In this document: in pieces, positions 9,539 through 21,875 of the stretch
How positions within the stretch are numbered: position 1 is the first letter of the stretch
Layout: each line of letters begins with the position of its first letter
Source: Amaranthus tricolor
Taxonomy: Eukaryota; Streptophyta; Magnoliopsida; Caryophyllales; Amaranthaceae
Direction: 5' to 3'
Assembly: GCF_026212465.1 (NCBI RefSeq)
Contig: NC_080055.1
Coordinates: 22,937,305-23,001,304 of the forward strand
DNA: 64,000 nt
Notes under the pieces: generated by a model
The model's input: the letters and a program-made list of their open reading frames with translations, nothing else
Databases searched by the model: none
What the model was told of the DNA's origin: nothing
Position numbers and translations under genes: made by a program

Positions 9539-12500
9539 AGGCAACAGAAGACTGGGGCTTAAGTATGCAAATATTGCCAATGCAACGCCGAAATGTTTCC
9601 AAGAGACCAGTGTGGATTATAGTGTTGGTTTGCTTGGTCAGTTTCTTCGTTATCTGTGGTTACATATATCCTCCTGAAAACTCCTCTGCTTGCTATGTCT
9701 TTTCGCCTAGAGGCTGTAAAGCTTTTACTGAGTGGCTTCCTTATTCTAAAAGGGAATTGACTGATGAAGAATTAGCATCACAAGTTATAATTGAAGAGTT
9801 TTTGAGAACTCCTCCTCAGCCTACGGAAAATCCAAAAATTGCTTTCATGTTCTTGACTCCTGGATCGTTGCCTTTTGAAATGCTCTGGGATAAATTTTTT
9901 TCTGTAAGATTCTTTCTTACTCTTTTGTCCACTCATTTACACCATTTTCATGTTCGTTTCAACGCTGTTCATGGCAAGTATGATTGATGGAATGGGTAGA
10001 ATTGAATACGACTAAAGAGGTGGAAGAATCTTTGAGAAAATAAATCAAAAGAAAGCAAACAATATTTTATAGTAGAAGTGTCGCAACATTTGATAAGGAG
10101 CTTATCTTAATGAGCGTTTCAAGTACCTTGCCTATATTGTTCATAAAGATGTAGAGCATAGAATGGGTGGCTCAAATGGAGAATTGCGGAATATTACGCA
10201 ACTAAGGAGTGGTTAATGTAACAAAAAATTCTATTACCTTTCCACTAGTCTATAACTATAATACAGGTCCAAATGTTAGACTTTTAGAAGAGATTATTGT
10301 ATGATAAGGGCAATTGAGATGAGTATGTTAAGATGGTAGATAGGTCATAATCTAAAGGATATAATTCAAAATAAAGATATAAGATGAGATTTTGGAGTTG
10401 TGGATATTAATCAATGAGAGAAAATTGTTTACAATGTTTTGGTTATGTGCAAAGAAGTCCTAAAAATACACCAGTTCAACTGTTAAAAGTTTGGAAATTT
10501 GAAAAGTTTAGAAGAGAAAAAGTTAGATTAAAATTGACTTGGATGATAGGATTGAAGAATGATACATATAATTGGATTTTGCTTAAGTATATGATAATTA
10601 AAACAAAATGAATAAAGGAGGAGAATATATAAGTATGCTCATTGGTATTGATTTCTTGGTTGTAGGTAGGATTATATAGGGTCGATTAAAGTGTAATGTT
10701 TATTATTGACGATTTCAGATGTTTGTTTCTTTTGGTTCATGTTGCTGACCCTATATATGAGATACATAGGGTAGTGATTCTGTTGATTTTTCTACAGCAA
10801 TGTTAACTATTGAATTTGTGATTTTTGTGCTCTTAGATACATTTTTGATGACAGGGTCATGAGGGCAAGTTTAGTGTTTATGTGCACGCATCTCGACAAA
10901 AACCTGTATATGAGAGCAAATATTTCATGGAGAGGGACATCCACAGTGATAAGGTGTGTACTTCTAATGTTATCTCTTCACTTAAAGCTCGTATTGAGAA
11001 TTGGCTCATGTATCTTGGTTATCTTTTGTCTGGTTTGTCTTCATAATTATTTTATCCAATGTGAGTTGAAGACGCTAACAAATTGGTGTCACTTAGCGAT
11101 CTACTGATACATCAACTCTTGATTGTATATGTTGTTCATCTCGTATTTGGTGGCATAGTCGTACAGACTGTTCCAGTGTTGCATGATTCGCTAATATCCT
11201 TTTGAATCGCGAATCGAAAAAAGTGAATATGGTCGGTTTTGCGCTATTCTTGGGCAAATTTGAGCGAATCGCGAATTTAAAAAGCAAATTAGTTAGCAAA
11301 TTGTGTTATGCTGGATTGTTCATTTCCCTCATCCCAAATTATAACTAATCATCTAAAGTACCATGAATGTGGTACACCTCAAAAAAACTCTTACCTAGAT
11401 TCTACCTTTAAAGGTTGACTTACAACGAGGGGGTGAGAAAAATGTTATTGGAAAATTTTGGGACATCTGATGTAGACTATCCGTTCATTTTAATTTATGA
11501 AAATAAAGAATGCGGTGACATGATTTGGTGGATATTATGTTGGTTCTGCTCACAGGTTGGTTGGGGCGAAGTCTCAATGATAAATGCCGAACGCCGCCTT
11601 TTGGGTAACGCTCTGAAGGATCCCGATAACCAGCACTTTGTATTGCTTTCTGACAGGTATGTAAATATTATCTTCCTTTATTTGTATCGATCCAGAAACT
11701 ATCATGGACCTCGACTACTGATGTATTAAATTTCTTTGCTTGCAGTTGTATACCCTTGCACAGTTTTGAGTATGTGTACAATTATCTGATGTTCACAAAT
11801 GTAAGCTACATTGATAGGTGAGATCGATTTGACTCACTACTTTCTTTTGATCATGTGTGGTCGGTCGTGAGGATCTTTTTAAAGAATTCTTAATATTGAT
11901 TTTTACTCATCATGATTTTTAATTTTTTTTTTTTTTAAATGTTTCTAATCTGATTTATTTTATGCTAACGGCCGTTTCTGGCCTGATTCATCAAGGTACC
12001 CAAGAGATCTTTCAACCAAAATTACACTAGTTTTCATTCTTGTTACCATCGTTTATTACCGCCTACCAAACAGGCTGTAAATGTTTTTCTTGCAACTAAT
12101 TAAAGACTTCTATTGTCCAGTTTCTTGGATCCAGGTCCTCATGGAAATGCCAGATACTCACCACATATGTTACCTGAAATAGAAAAAAAGGACTTCCGTA
12201 AGGGTGCACAGGTTAGAATCCACATTCAGTTTATAAAATTTTGTTAAACTTTAAATTGATGCTACTACAACTTGACTTGAAATTGTCTTCAACATATGTT
12301 ACCTGAAATTGGCTTTGTCAAATCTTCTAAGAGTTCTATCGTGTGTTAGAGTCATAGTGTAAAAACAAGGCATCCTCGCATCGGCTGCGTTGTCAAGGTT
12401 TTCAAAACATACGAATTGATACTTCCCGCGTTGTGAAGGTGTTAAAAAATCGCATTTTGGTCCGTATAAAGGGATATAATATGATTCAACCGATTTTTTG

Positions 12501-13549
12501 GCATCACTCTCGTTACCGCATAACCGTTTCGTTACCGAGATCTCAACTGTCACCGCATTTTTACACAATAGTATGCAAATAATGTTTTTCTTTTCGGCAG
12601 TGGTTTCACTTGAAACGGCAGCATGCAATGATCATAATTTCGGATAGCCTCTATTACTCAAAGTTTAAGAATTACTGCAAGGTAAAGCTCCTTTCCTGTA
12701 CGTCTTCGTAAGCATCATATCCCCCTCTGGTCCGGCCCCTTTCCTTTTCGAGCTTGCAGTTAACAGTTTTTCGGGTCCTGAAAAATTGTTAATCGGTGTA
12801 TCTAACAGCCCGGATTTGAGGGACGGAATTGCTACTGTGATGAACATTACCTGCCGACTTTTTTCAATGTAAGTGGTATAGATGCTGTATATGTAAAAGA
12901 CGCTGAACACCCTTTGTTTCAATTTAACATACTATTTCTGGAAATTTTTAGATTATCGATCCAGGGGGAATGGCAAATTGGTCAGTAACCCATGTTGATT
13001 GGTCTGAACATAAGTGGCATCCAAAGGCGTATAGGGAACAAGACGTCAGCTATGAGCTCCTGCAGAACATTACGGTATGGTTCAATTGAATTCTTGCTAC
13101 CTTTATGATTGCTGATTTCCCAAGTATAGATTTTTAGATACCTTTAGCAAGTGACACTCTCCCTAAACGTCTTGAACAAAAGATAGCTCCTTGTGGCATA
13201 TTTAGTAGTTAGTAGAATTTCAGTGAACTGATATGACCTCATCTGCACGCTATTGCGAGCGCACATCTCATCTCTTTGTTATTGTACTTGCAGTCAATCA
13301 ATGAATCTGTGCACGAGACTAGTGAATCTCCGGTAATCATATATCTAAAACTTTCTTAAAATAGACCCGTTTCCCCCCGAGTAATATCTAAAAATAGTTG
13401 TCATTCTATACTTGCAGATGCAAAGACTTGTACAGCCATGTCTATGGAACGGAGTAAAGCGTCCTTGTTATTTGTTCGCTAGGAAATTTTACCCCGAAAC
13501 ATTGGATATATTATTACAACTCTTCTCCAGTTACACCGCATCTGTTTGA
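9535..13549 (+). CDS. GT14 glycosyltransferase, BC10-like (core-2/I-branching family)
   Basis: Ten coding exons join into 388 residues plus stop: 9535-9903, 10855-10953, 11556-11656, 11746-11817, 12121-12211, 12601-12681, 12809-12868, 12952-13074, 13294-13332, 13418-13549. All introns are GT-AG and the frame is unbroken. Residues about 25-46 (PVWIIVLVCLVSFFVICGYI) form a signal anchor, so this is a type II membrane protein, expected in the Golgi. The rest is the plant Branch/DUF266 domain, with family motifs KIAFMFLTPG, KFSVYVHAS, DPDNQHFVLLS, DPGPHGNARY, KKDFRKGAQW, DEHYLPT, IDPGGMANWSVTHVDWSE and CLWNGVKRPCYLFARKF. Length and domain order fit intact plant homologues related to rice BC10, which affects cell-wall and arabinogalactan glycosylation. 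Donor sugar and acceptor cannot be told from sequence. CYCDEHYLPTFFN is less usual than the common CYADEHYLPTLFH form. Confidence 0.92.
10080..10610 (+). mobile_element. RTE-clade LINE relic in GT14 intron 1
   Basis: Scattered peptides in several frames match the carboxyl end of plant RTE LINE proteins: RFKYLAYIVHKD, then GWLKWR, then a decayed EMSMLRW, then MRENCLQCFGYVQRSPKN, ending with EKFRREKVRLKLTWM. Frameshifts and stops are numerous, so it is long dead. Sense orientation relative to the host gene. Confidence 0.65.
11150..11310. repeat. GCGAATCGCGAAT-rich repeat in GT14 intron 2
   Basis: The segment contains inverted and repeated words such as GAATCGCGAATCG and GAGCGAATCGCGAAT, resembling a degraded MITE. 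No target duplication was identified. Confidence 0.35.
11969..12077. mobile_element. PIF/Harbinger-type MITE, internally deleted, GT14 intron 4
   Basis: The left end CGGCCGTTTCTGG and right end CTACCAAACAGGCTG match the termini of the longer copy at 34795-35108. TAA flanks both sides (11966-11968 and 12078-12080), the 3-bp duplication expected for PIF/Harbinger elements. Only 109 bp remain of about 300. Confidence 0.6.
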
Positions 13550-14900
13550 GCAAACATAACTGTTCGATGCCCCACCTTCGAACCCTTTTTTCCCATGCAT
13601 AACATTTTTCCGTTGTAAATGTCGATGCCCATACCAAAACCCGAAGCTGATGTGATTAGCAGCCTAAACTACGAGCTTATCAATCTTCGAATGTGCGCCT
13701 AGTTGCGATTGGGAAGGCTGTTAGTTTATAGTATTATCGGTTGATTCGATGTCTATTCTTTACCCCCCAGCAGTATTCTTCAGTAATTTTGGTACTATAA
13801 GAAATGTGTCCCAACTCCCAACTATTGACACAATTGTGGGGTTCATTCTTAGATATATGTGGTAGGAGCTTGCAGATTTTCCTTTAGTTTCTGCAAATGA
13901 TACTCATATTATGATTCCTTTTGCCCTTAAAGTTTCCTTTAGCTTCAATTGCATAATATATACATAATTGTGGTTATATTTTTTACATTATATTCAATCT
14001 CAAGGTTAAGAATTTTACTTTATTAAAAAAAAAAAAACTTTTTCATATGAAAAGCAAAAAAGAAAAAAAGGGAAAAAGGGTTTTATCATCTTTAGGAAAA
14101 AGAAAAAAAAAAGACAAAGAAGATGGCTCTTTATTGTGATTTTACAAAAATGAAACTTTTTAGGTGGTTTATGAATGAATTTTTGCTTAAAGGATTTAGA
14201 ATTTAAAATGATCTGAAAAATCGGACAAATTATTCGGTTTTTCAAATCGAATATAAAAAATTTGGAATTGAATATTTTTGCTCACCTCTAAATAGCTAAC
14301 ATAGAATTGTAACTTTATTTTGGTCTTTTTTATTTGACTAAAGCTCATACTTCATTTTCTTATCAAATTCCCTCCTTATTGTTTGTCCTTTTAATTTTTT
14401 CCAATTTGAAATTTAACAAAGTTCTTTCTAGTATAAATCTTTTAACTTTGAGACAGCTTTTTGAACAAATTTGTCTTTAATTGCCTAACGCCTTTTTAGG
14501 CGACACAATTTACAATTTTAAGATATAAAAAATATTCGATTCTTTAATATTAATGATAATTATTTTTTAATTAAATTGTCGATAATATACCTAACATTTG
14601 TAAACTCACCTATTAATTTTTTAATAAGCCCACCTATTAGGTATATTTGCTAAAAATTAATCAACCTATTGTTTATAACTATTTTTAAAGCTTCTTTGTA
14701 AATCAGAAATTAGGAATAAACAATAGTTGAGTTATTCTCATCATATTACACCGAATAAGGTGGTTTATTTAAAAATAAACAATTCTTGAATTTATTTTCA
14801 GCCGATCTAACAAATGTTGGTTTAATTTTAACAATTGTCCATTATTTTTTTCAAATCTGGTGGAATTTTATCCTTTTAAACTAATCTTATCGATTCCTCT
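13550..14900. other. GT14 3' region and intergenic, no gene seen
   Basis: The first few hundred bases are presumably the GT14 3' untranslated region and terminator. The remainder is AT-rich with A-runs (14025-14120) and no coding signal on either strand. Confidence 0.5.
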
Positions 14901-14909
14901 ACATATTTT

Positions 14910-15460
14910 AAACAGGGAAGAAGCATTAGGAAAGGACAAGAGTATAGCTTAAGAATAGGTGATCATATAAATTACATACATATATAGAGGTATGCCCTTA
15001 AAACTGAAGGAAAAGTTTTATAAAATAAATATCAGACCAACACTACTATATGGATGAAAATGTTAGACTTTTAAAAATAATCATAGTAGGAAGATGAAAA
15101 TAGCAAAAATGCAAATACTTTTATACATGAGTGAGCATACCTTAATAGATAGAATTCGAAATATAAAATGTAAGAAAATGTTTTAGAGTTGAAAATATAA
15201 AGGAAGATGAAATATATTTAAGATGGTTTAAGCATATGCAAAAACAAAGCATCAACGAACCAATAAAAAAGATAGAAAGTTGAAATTTAGGATATTTCAT
15301 ATGATATGAATGTTTTAGATTTATAAATTGAGATAATACAAAAACCAAATGAATGGAAAAGAAGAATACATGTGAAATCATTAATATTGGTTTATATAAT
15401 CGATCCTAATCTCTGAGATTAATGCTATGGGATTGTTAGTGTTGTGAAATCTCGCTTTCC
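14910..15460 (+). mobile_element. RTE-clade LINE relic, 3' part
   Basis: Peptide fragments MPLKLKEKFYKINIRPTLLYG, then KMKIAKMQILLYM, LIDRIRNIKCK, LRWFKHMQKQSINEPIKK and finally WKRRIHVKS follow the order of the RT carboxyl region and tail of plant RTE LINEs, in shifting frames with stops. The terminal WRRRIHV-type ending differs from the element at 55-58 kb, so this is probably another lineage. It lies between the convergent GT14 and MED4 genes. Confidence 0.65.
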
Positions 15461-15687
15461 TTTACCTCCACTTCCATCACTACAAACTAAGCGTTACTTT
15501 TTTAGCCTGTCATTTTTTAAATACAGTGGTACAATCAACAATGAGAACTTTTAGGAACATAAATTTAATGAAGTTAACATGGTTTCCCAAAGCCCAATCC
15601 AGATCATCTTCTATTTCGTCCCAAACTTACAAGCCAAGCAGGGCACTTTCATTCCCATTCACTAACTCCTATGAATCAAGCATACCC

Positions 15688-16896
15688 TTATTCTTCATCA
15701 TCAGAGGTTCCCTCGTCACTAGTATACTCGTCACTGTCATCATCTTGATCTAGAATATCAATACGAATATGCGGCACCTGTATAGTTTCAGGTGCTCTTG
15801 GAAACATAGGCGGGGCAACAGTTTGTGGTATCCGCTCACCAGCTCTAGCAGCCGCAGCAAGAGATTCCAATGGGGGTAAATTGATAGGATCCCCAGGCTT
15901 CCATCCAGGAGGAGGTAGTGGTATATCCATAGGCAGTTCCACAGGCATACCCGGTTTCCAGCCAGGTGGGACTGTAACATTTGGAGGCATGAGTTCCTTA
16001 ATTGCAGCCATCGGATCCGCAGGGGCCTCAATAAGGGGTTCTATTGTCTTCTCCTTGTCCTCCAGTGTTTTGGGTAGACCTATGTCTAGATCTGCAAAAG
16101 CGTACAGCTGCGAGGCTCGCATTTGATCCTCCTGTGGGGCTGGAGGGAGAGCACCACGTAGCGGACCACCAGCACCAAACTCAGGAGGTGCAAAGGTTGT
16201 ATAGCTGATTTTATGGGCATATGATATGACATCTGCCAGCTTCAACTGAGATGCAACAGTAATAGTACTGGAAGAAGTCTCTGAACCTTCTGATTTTGAT
16301 CGTTTCGGACGGCGATAATCAGCATAATCATCAACAAGAACATCAAGAACCTGTTCGGCTTCTTTGAGTTTCTTAGCAAATGTAAGAATTGCAGAATCTT
16401 TGGCCTCAATTTCTTGGTTCAACTTTAGTTTAGCATCATGAAGGTCAAGAATTTCTTGTAGTTCTGCAACTGCTTCAAATAACTGAGTTTGAAGGGATGT
16501 GAAAAGGTTAACGATTTCTTTGGGTGTAGAGGTAGGGGAGTCAAGTGGGGGTGTGCTCATGGAATGGGTTTGAGAAGGAAGGAACGTTGGAAGAGAACCA
16601 CGGAAGGCACTGAGCCAGACAGAACGATTAGGTGAGACCTCAAAAAGTTTGGCAGCCAAAGACGCCATCTGCAGAAGAAGCGCTTGGGCTTTTTGGAGAG
16701 GAGGTAGCAGTGAAAGAAGAGTGGATGAGGTAGTTTTTGGGGCTGACAAGGTCAACTGCTGCTGGGTTTGGTTTGACTGAGTTGCTTGTGATGTAGGCTT
16801 GGCTGCACTGGGGCTCTGAAGAGCAGGCGAATTAGGATTTGAAAGACCGAGCCTAGCAGGCGACGGTATAGCCTGGTGGGGAAGACTTTGCAACAT
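15688..16896 (-). CDS. MED4: Mediator complex subunit 4 (MED4)
   Basis: A single uninterrupted coding exon of 402 residues. MED4 belongs to the middle module of Mediator, the nuclear co-activator bridging transcription factors and RNA polymerase II. The protein starts MLQSLPHQAIPSPARLGLSN, as plant MED4 proteins do, followed by a low-complexity S/Q/T-rich region to about residue 55. The conserved core covers about 56-240 (LLSLLPPLQKAQALL, NRSVWLSAFRGSLP, coiled-coil-like ELQEILDLHDAKLKLNQEI, AEQVLDVLVDDYADYRRPKR). Then come ISYTTFAPPEFGAG, ALPPAPQEDQMRASQLYAFA and two PPGWKPG repeats. The last 20 residues are strongly acidic. The length is usual for plants, and 16896 is the first ATG in frame after the inferred splice acceptor at 16928. 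Stop TAA at 15688-15690. Confidence 0.93.
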   Translation of the reverse strand: MLQSLPHQAIPSPARLGLSNPNSPALQSPSAAKPTSQATQSNQTQQQLTLSAPKTTSSTLLSLLPPLQKAQALLLQMASLAAKLFEVSPNRSVWLSAFRGSLPTFLPSQTHSMSTPPLDSPTSTPKEIVNLFTSLQTQLFEAVAELQEILDLHDAKLKLNQEIEAKDSAILTFAKKLKEAEQVLDVLVDDYADYRRPKRSKSEGSETSSSTITVASQLKLADVISYAHKISYTTFAPPEFGAGGPLRGALPPAPQEDQMRASQLYAFADLDIGLPKTLEDKEKTIEPLIEAPADPMAAIKELMPPNVTVPPGWKPGMPVELPMDIPLPPPGWKPGDPINLPPLESLAAAARAGERIPQTVAPPMFPRAPETIQVPHIRIDILDQDDDSDEYTSDEGTSDDEE

Positions 16897-19570
16897 TTCA
16901 ATATGCGGTGCTCCCCGTTAAATAAACCCTGAAACAAAAACATCATACATCAGGGATTTTGAATTAACCTTGATTTACAAGCTACAAAGATCCTTCATTT
17001 CAGAATCCAACTCTGCTTAGACATGTCGCTGAATATAAACAGGTTTGCACATGGAGTAACCAATATAAATATTTCAACTTTACAATATCTGCCCAAGGAA
17101 ATCCCACAGACATGTTTAAATTAGCAGCTACAATCATCCGAGACCTCTTTATCTATTGCCTAACTATAAAATCCCAATCCCAGGATTGCACAAAATACGA
17201 GAAAGAAAAGCAACAGTGTCTTCTATATTCCTGTAAGAATTAAGATACGTAATAGTAAAGCAATTCATAAACATCTTGAGTGGAGGTGGTTAATGGGTGG
17301 GGCTGGCGAGGTTGGGTTGGGTCAAAAGCGCGCGAGGAGGGGGGGAAAGCAGGACAAATATTTCTAAAGGGGGTCGTTGGTGGACCATATCTGACTACAA
17401 AAATAATAATTTATGCTTCTATTTTGCAATATTCATATCTATTTGACACTATAAAGAACTTTGACAAACCAAACCACTATCTGACTACAGCACTTCAAAC
17501 AAGAGCCAGGTTGAAATCAAATGCTTCAACTTCACTGCTAAGCAGCGGTGGACAGGCAGGCACTGAGCTATGTGGCAGGTCATAATAAGGCTTTCTAGAA
17601 ATCAGCATTTGCAGTTTTTTTCAGTATCTCTTCGGACCCAAATCGAATTGTTGTTTAAACTGTAATTCAAACAGCCCATTCTAACCAAAATCGAATAGCC
17701 AAATCAATCCAAACAGCAATACCAATCTGCAGATTCATGCAGCCATCACATTGATATTTCAAGTTTTAATACCCAAATCGAATTTCCAAATCAACAATTT
17801 AATCACATAAGTAACACTAATAACCAAAAAGGATAGAAAATAGACCTGCAAATCAATTTGAACGTTGAGATCCAGTGTCATGGTCAAGTACTCAAGAATT
17901 CCCTTGGGTAATGGATGACGAAGAATGCAAGGGGGATCTTGAGGAGTGAAAGGGAGGAGAAGAAAGCAAGAACTAAAAGAAAATCAGAGATTTAAAATGA
18001 AATCTGACCCTTAAGTTTATTTTAAAAACCCATGTTCAACCCTCTACAACCCATTATCGACCCAATCAAATCAAAATCCAATTATAACCTGCCCCATTAA
18101 TGACCCATCCCGCTAAAGACCCAATTATTTTAACTCAGCCCTAAGTCCAATGGACTGACCCATCCATTAACCACCTCTACTTGGAAGGAAACGTAAAAAT
18201 AAACAGAGAAAATCAAGATCAGGGAGTCGCTCACTTCTCAGCTTTATATCAAAAGAAGCACCAATACTGATAACTAGGGGAAAGGAACACCCACTGCCCG
18301 CTAGACAGACTTGCTGAGAAGCATAAATGAAGTGGAATTTCATTTGAAAATATGAATTTAAATTGTGGAGTTGTGAATCATGAATTTCAAATTAAAATTG
18401 TGCCCGGAATACACGTTATTAAAATATATATCAGTTCTCAACAAGACCCTAACCAAATATCTCCATGGATCACAGGTGTGAATTGAAAAACTAGTGAAAA
18501 TGTGAATGAAATTGATAGGAAATACTGAACATATCTAATCTCAACTGAACCATAAATAAGTTAGGGAGAATATGGCCGAAGTAAATACAGGAACCCTGAC
18601 TGCAAGCTCCTGATTATGACTTAGCCTACAAGCACAGCATAACAAAGGGAAGCCAACAATTATACCCTTTCATTTCTCTTTTGCAATTGTACCCAAGATA
18701 TCACATTATTGTTATTCTTTGTTTTGTATTAATCTAAAATCAAAAAATTCACCAATGGGTTATCATATAACTAGCAATTGAGGCACACAACAAAGTCAAT
18801 TCTAACATATTAAAATTATAAGGGCACACAATTCAACTTTCTATCTTAATACTTATAAATCAAACAATGCACAAACCAACGAAGTTAAAATATTATATCA
18901 TCATCATTAACATTGATTTCAAGTATAGCTCACTAAATGCTAAAAACCCAACTATGAAATTACTCCTACGATTTCAAATAAGAATCAGGAACCCAACTTA
19001 TCAATCCAGTATGATGAGTATTTCTTAACCACATGGCAAATGAACTTTCTGGAATGATCGACACGCATCCGAAATGAATAAGTTGGAGTATCATTTATCA
19101 ATTAAACAGTACATTATCAAAACCCTAATTTTAAGCTTCAACAAAAATGAAGATTAATGAAATAACTTGAAACTTGAAAACAGCACATAATTTTTGTTTA
19201 TTTCTAAAGTAATATACATTGAATATAAACACCCACAAATAAACAAAATTAAGATATCGAATCTATAACCACCCAAAAAATTGAGTTTGAACAAGTAAAA
19301 GAACCCTAAATTCTAGAAAAACTCACTTGTAATTAAATGACAAACGTCCCAAGAACAAAGAAATACCCACAAAATTTAATGGAAAATTATGAAATTGCTT
19401 CAAATATAAACAAGAAAATGTAATTAATTTGATAACAAGTTGCAAAAAAACTGACCTCGGAGATGCCCCAAAGCACGAGGATTTTGAAAATTTGGAGTTT
19501 AGCTTGATGTTTTGGACTAACAAATCGAAGATTATATGGAGAAATTGCGAGAGGAGTTTAGCAATTAGAA
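16897..19570 (-). other. MED4 5' leader, two candidate first exons
   Basis: A good acceptor (TTTTTGTTTCAG) ends at 16929, so the coding exon probably begins at 16928 and the leader is spliced. Two upstream donors fit. A distal exon, about 19570-19456, ends CTCCGAG then GTCAGT and contains no ATG. A proximal exon, about 17990-17846, ends GATTTGCAG then GTCTAT and contains an ATG at 17881. If the proximal exon is used, that ATG opens a frame that runs past the MED4 start in another frame. No further gene was seen in this stretch. Inference only. Confidence 0.4.
17281..18179. mobile_element. Possible hAT-like element overlapping MED4 leader
   Basis: TGGAGGTGGTTAATGGGTGG at the left faces its inverted counterpart CCATCCATTAACCACCTCTA at the right. 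GGGTTGGGTC words follow the left end and CCCATT/GACCC words precede the right end, as in hAT-like elements. An 8-bp target duplication is not evident. The proximal candidate MED4 first exon lies inside it. Confidence 0.4.
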
Positions 19571-21875
19571 CTCGATAAACAAAAAACTTGGAATATGGAG
19601 GTGCATATCTGAACTTTGCAATTGAACTTAATTTTAACTGGATTTTAAAATAAATTTTTAGCTAACCCTGACTCCCTGAGTTTTCGAGTATTTTATGCGG
19701 TAGACGAACATTTTATGATCGCTTCTTATACTTATTATATATTTTTGTAAGTAGGTATTAAGAATGAAGTAAATAGACATTTAATAAGTAAGTATTAAGG
19801 ATAATGTAAATAAGTTTTAAGAACACAGTAAGTAGACATTAATCTTTAATGGATTGAGTCTGAGATATGTCTCTCAAAAAGACGATCTCTCAAGAGACTA
19901 GCTGAAAATTTGTGTGGTGACTTTAAGTTTTAACTTTTTCATAAGGTAATCAAAAGGTTAAGTTTTTTATTAAATTAAATACTCATTTCAAACAAACTTC
20001 TGAAAAGCATGCCCTATAAGGGTAATCAGGACATTGGGGTTTACAAAAAAAATCGTTATGATGGGTGATAATAACATAAATTTTATGAACATTTAACCTT
20101 TTGCATGCAAAATGGAAAAGTTAAAAGTTTAAAGGTAACTACACGAATTATAAAATATATTTGTCCACCACGTAGAAAAAGCCACGAGTTAAAAGTCACC
20201 ACATAAAATTTCTCTTAAAAAAATTTTACAAGTATGTTAAAACATTATGGACATAAGACCTGGTTATAAGCCGACTAATTATGTACTCTAGTCTCTAAAT
20301 ATTAAACAAGCCGACTAATTATGTACCCAATCAACAACCAAACAAAAAATAAAATGAATTGAACTGAAGAAAAGCCGCATAAGAATATTAACTGATTTAT
20401 AGTCGACTTGAATATGACCAGAACTATTATTTAACCGCTTGAAATCGAAATAAACACAAATAACTCTACTTGAAAGGAGAGGAAATGGCTAAAAATTAAA
20501 ATAAAAAAACACTAAAAATGTTTTTTATTTGTTGAAATTTAAACTACTAATACTAATATAGAAATTCGTGCGATATGCACGGTGTTCTTAAGATTAATAT
20601 ATTTTTTATAAATGATTTTTAAACAATGATCCAAGTATATACTATCATTTATCATTATCAACTACTATAAATTTTTCTATCAAAATGTAGAAAACGATAT
20701 AAAAAATAACATGTTGATAACATATATAATTACATGTGAAGAATGATGCAAGCATGCATGTATATAAATTAAAACAAAAATTTCCTTAATGCATGAAAAT
20801 AAAAAATTCAACTGCTTTCTAGCTACTGTATTTTGTCACACTTTATTACTGCTAATGGACTCTAATTAATAAAGTATTTTCTTTCACTAAAAAAAAGAAG
20901 TATTTTCTTAAATTTATTTATTACATGTAGTATTTACTGTGTTATATAATAATTTCTTTTTCTTATCTTAATAGGAAATTATAATAATGAAATTATTCCA
21001 TTTGTCTCCCCTTTTTAGAAATTACCATGTAGAATTAAAATTCGTCTTTAATAGAATGTATGATTAAAGTCAAAAGGGTGATAATATGGGCTTAGACAAT
21101 CCGAACAAAATGGAGATAAGGTGTCCAAAATCATGAGATTGAAGGAGGTTTACTACTATGACCAATTGTTTGTAGTAGAATATATACTCTCTTTTGTTAT
21201 TGAAAACACGACTAATGTACCATCACGGATCATTTGAACGTAGAGTTATTGAAAATTATGAACTACAAGAACGTAATCGAAAACTTGATCTTATCTTTAA
21301 CGTAGACTTCGAAAAATAATTTCAGTAGAAACAACGAACAATGCAAGAACATGGTTAACGATACCGATATAGGAAACAAAATGAGTTAAGAAAAAAGGAA
21401 TTCTACATTATATACTGGCTGAAGTTTTATACAATATACAAAACAATATTAATACTTTGGTGTCTTGCTGCCTGGTACAAAATTTTTTCTACCTATTTAT
21501 TCATACAATAATGAGAAAATATATGTTTTAACAACTATCTACAAGCTCTTCTCACAAAAAATGGACAATGGTTACAACAGTGTCACCGGCTGCTGATGAG
21601 GCCTCTTCGAGCAGCTTCAACATCACAAAAAAGAGATGAACACCCATATGGAATATCGTAAAAGCGAGGCCGGTAAAAGGCGATGGTTTAAGATGCCATT
21701 GTCCCGTCGAGGGAATATTGTGTTTTGGGTTCACCGGATTTTGTGAACTTCATATACCCTTAAGGCCAAAAAGCATAATCGTGAAAAACTTCTGGTTAGC
21801 TCTGTCCGTCAGCTCGATTTTGAACATCGAGTACTGTATTTCCTTTTTCGGAGTGTGGGTTGGTATGTGTGTAGT
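19571..21875. other. Intergenic between MED4 and RPOT3
   Basis: No gene was recognised. It contains a reverse-oriented type A GAGACCGTCTC MITE at 19725-19913. Sequence just below 21875 should hold the RPOT3 3' untranslated region (minus strand). The rest is AT-rich. Confidence 0.5.
19725..19913 (-). mobile_element. GAGACCGTCTC MITE, type A, reverse copy
   Basis: On the minus strand it reads CACAAATTTTCAGCTAGTC, then GAGAGATCGTCTTTTTGAGAG, then several repeats of TTAATGTCTACTTACTGTGT, matching the element at 6193-6460. Confidence 0.6.

Noticed and set aside
15750..16126. Overlapping ORFs on both strands inside MED4
   Set aside because: Shadows of the MED4 frame; no family resemblance, while the 402-residue frame matches MED4 along its length.
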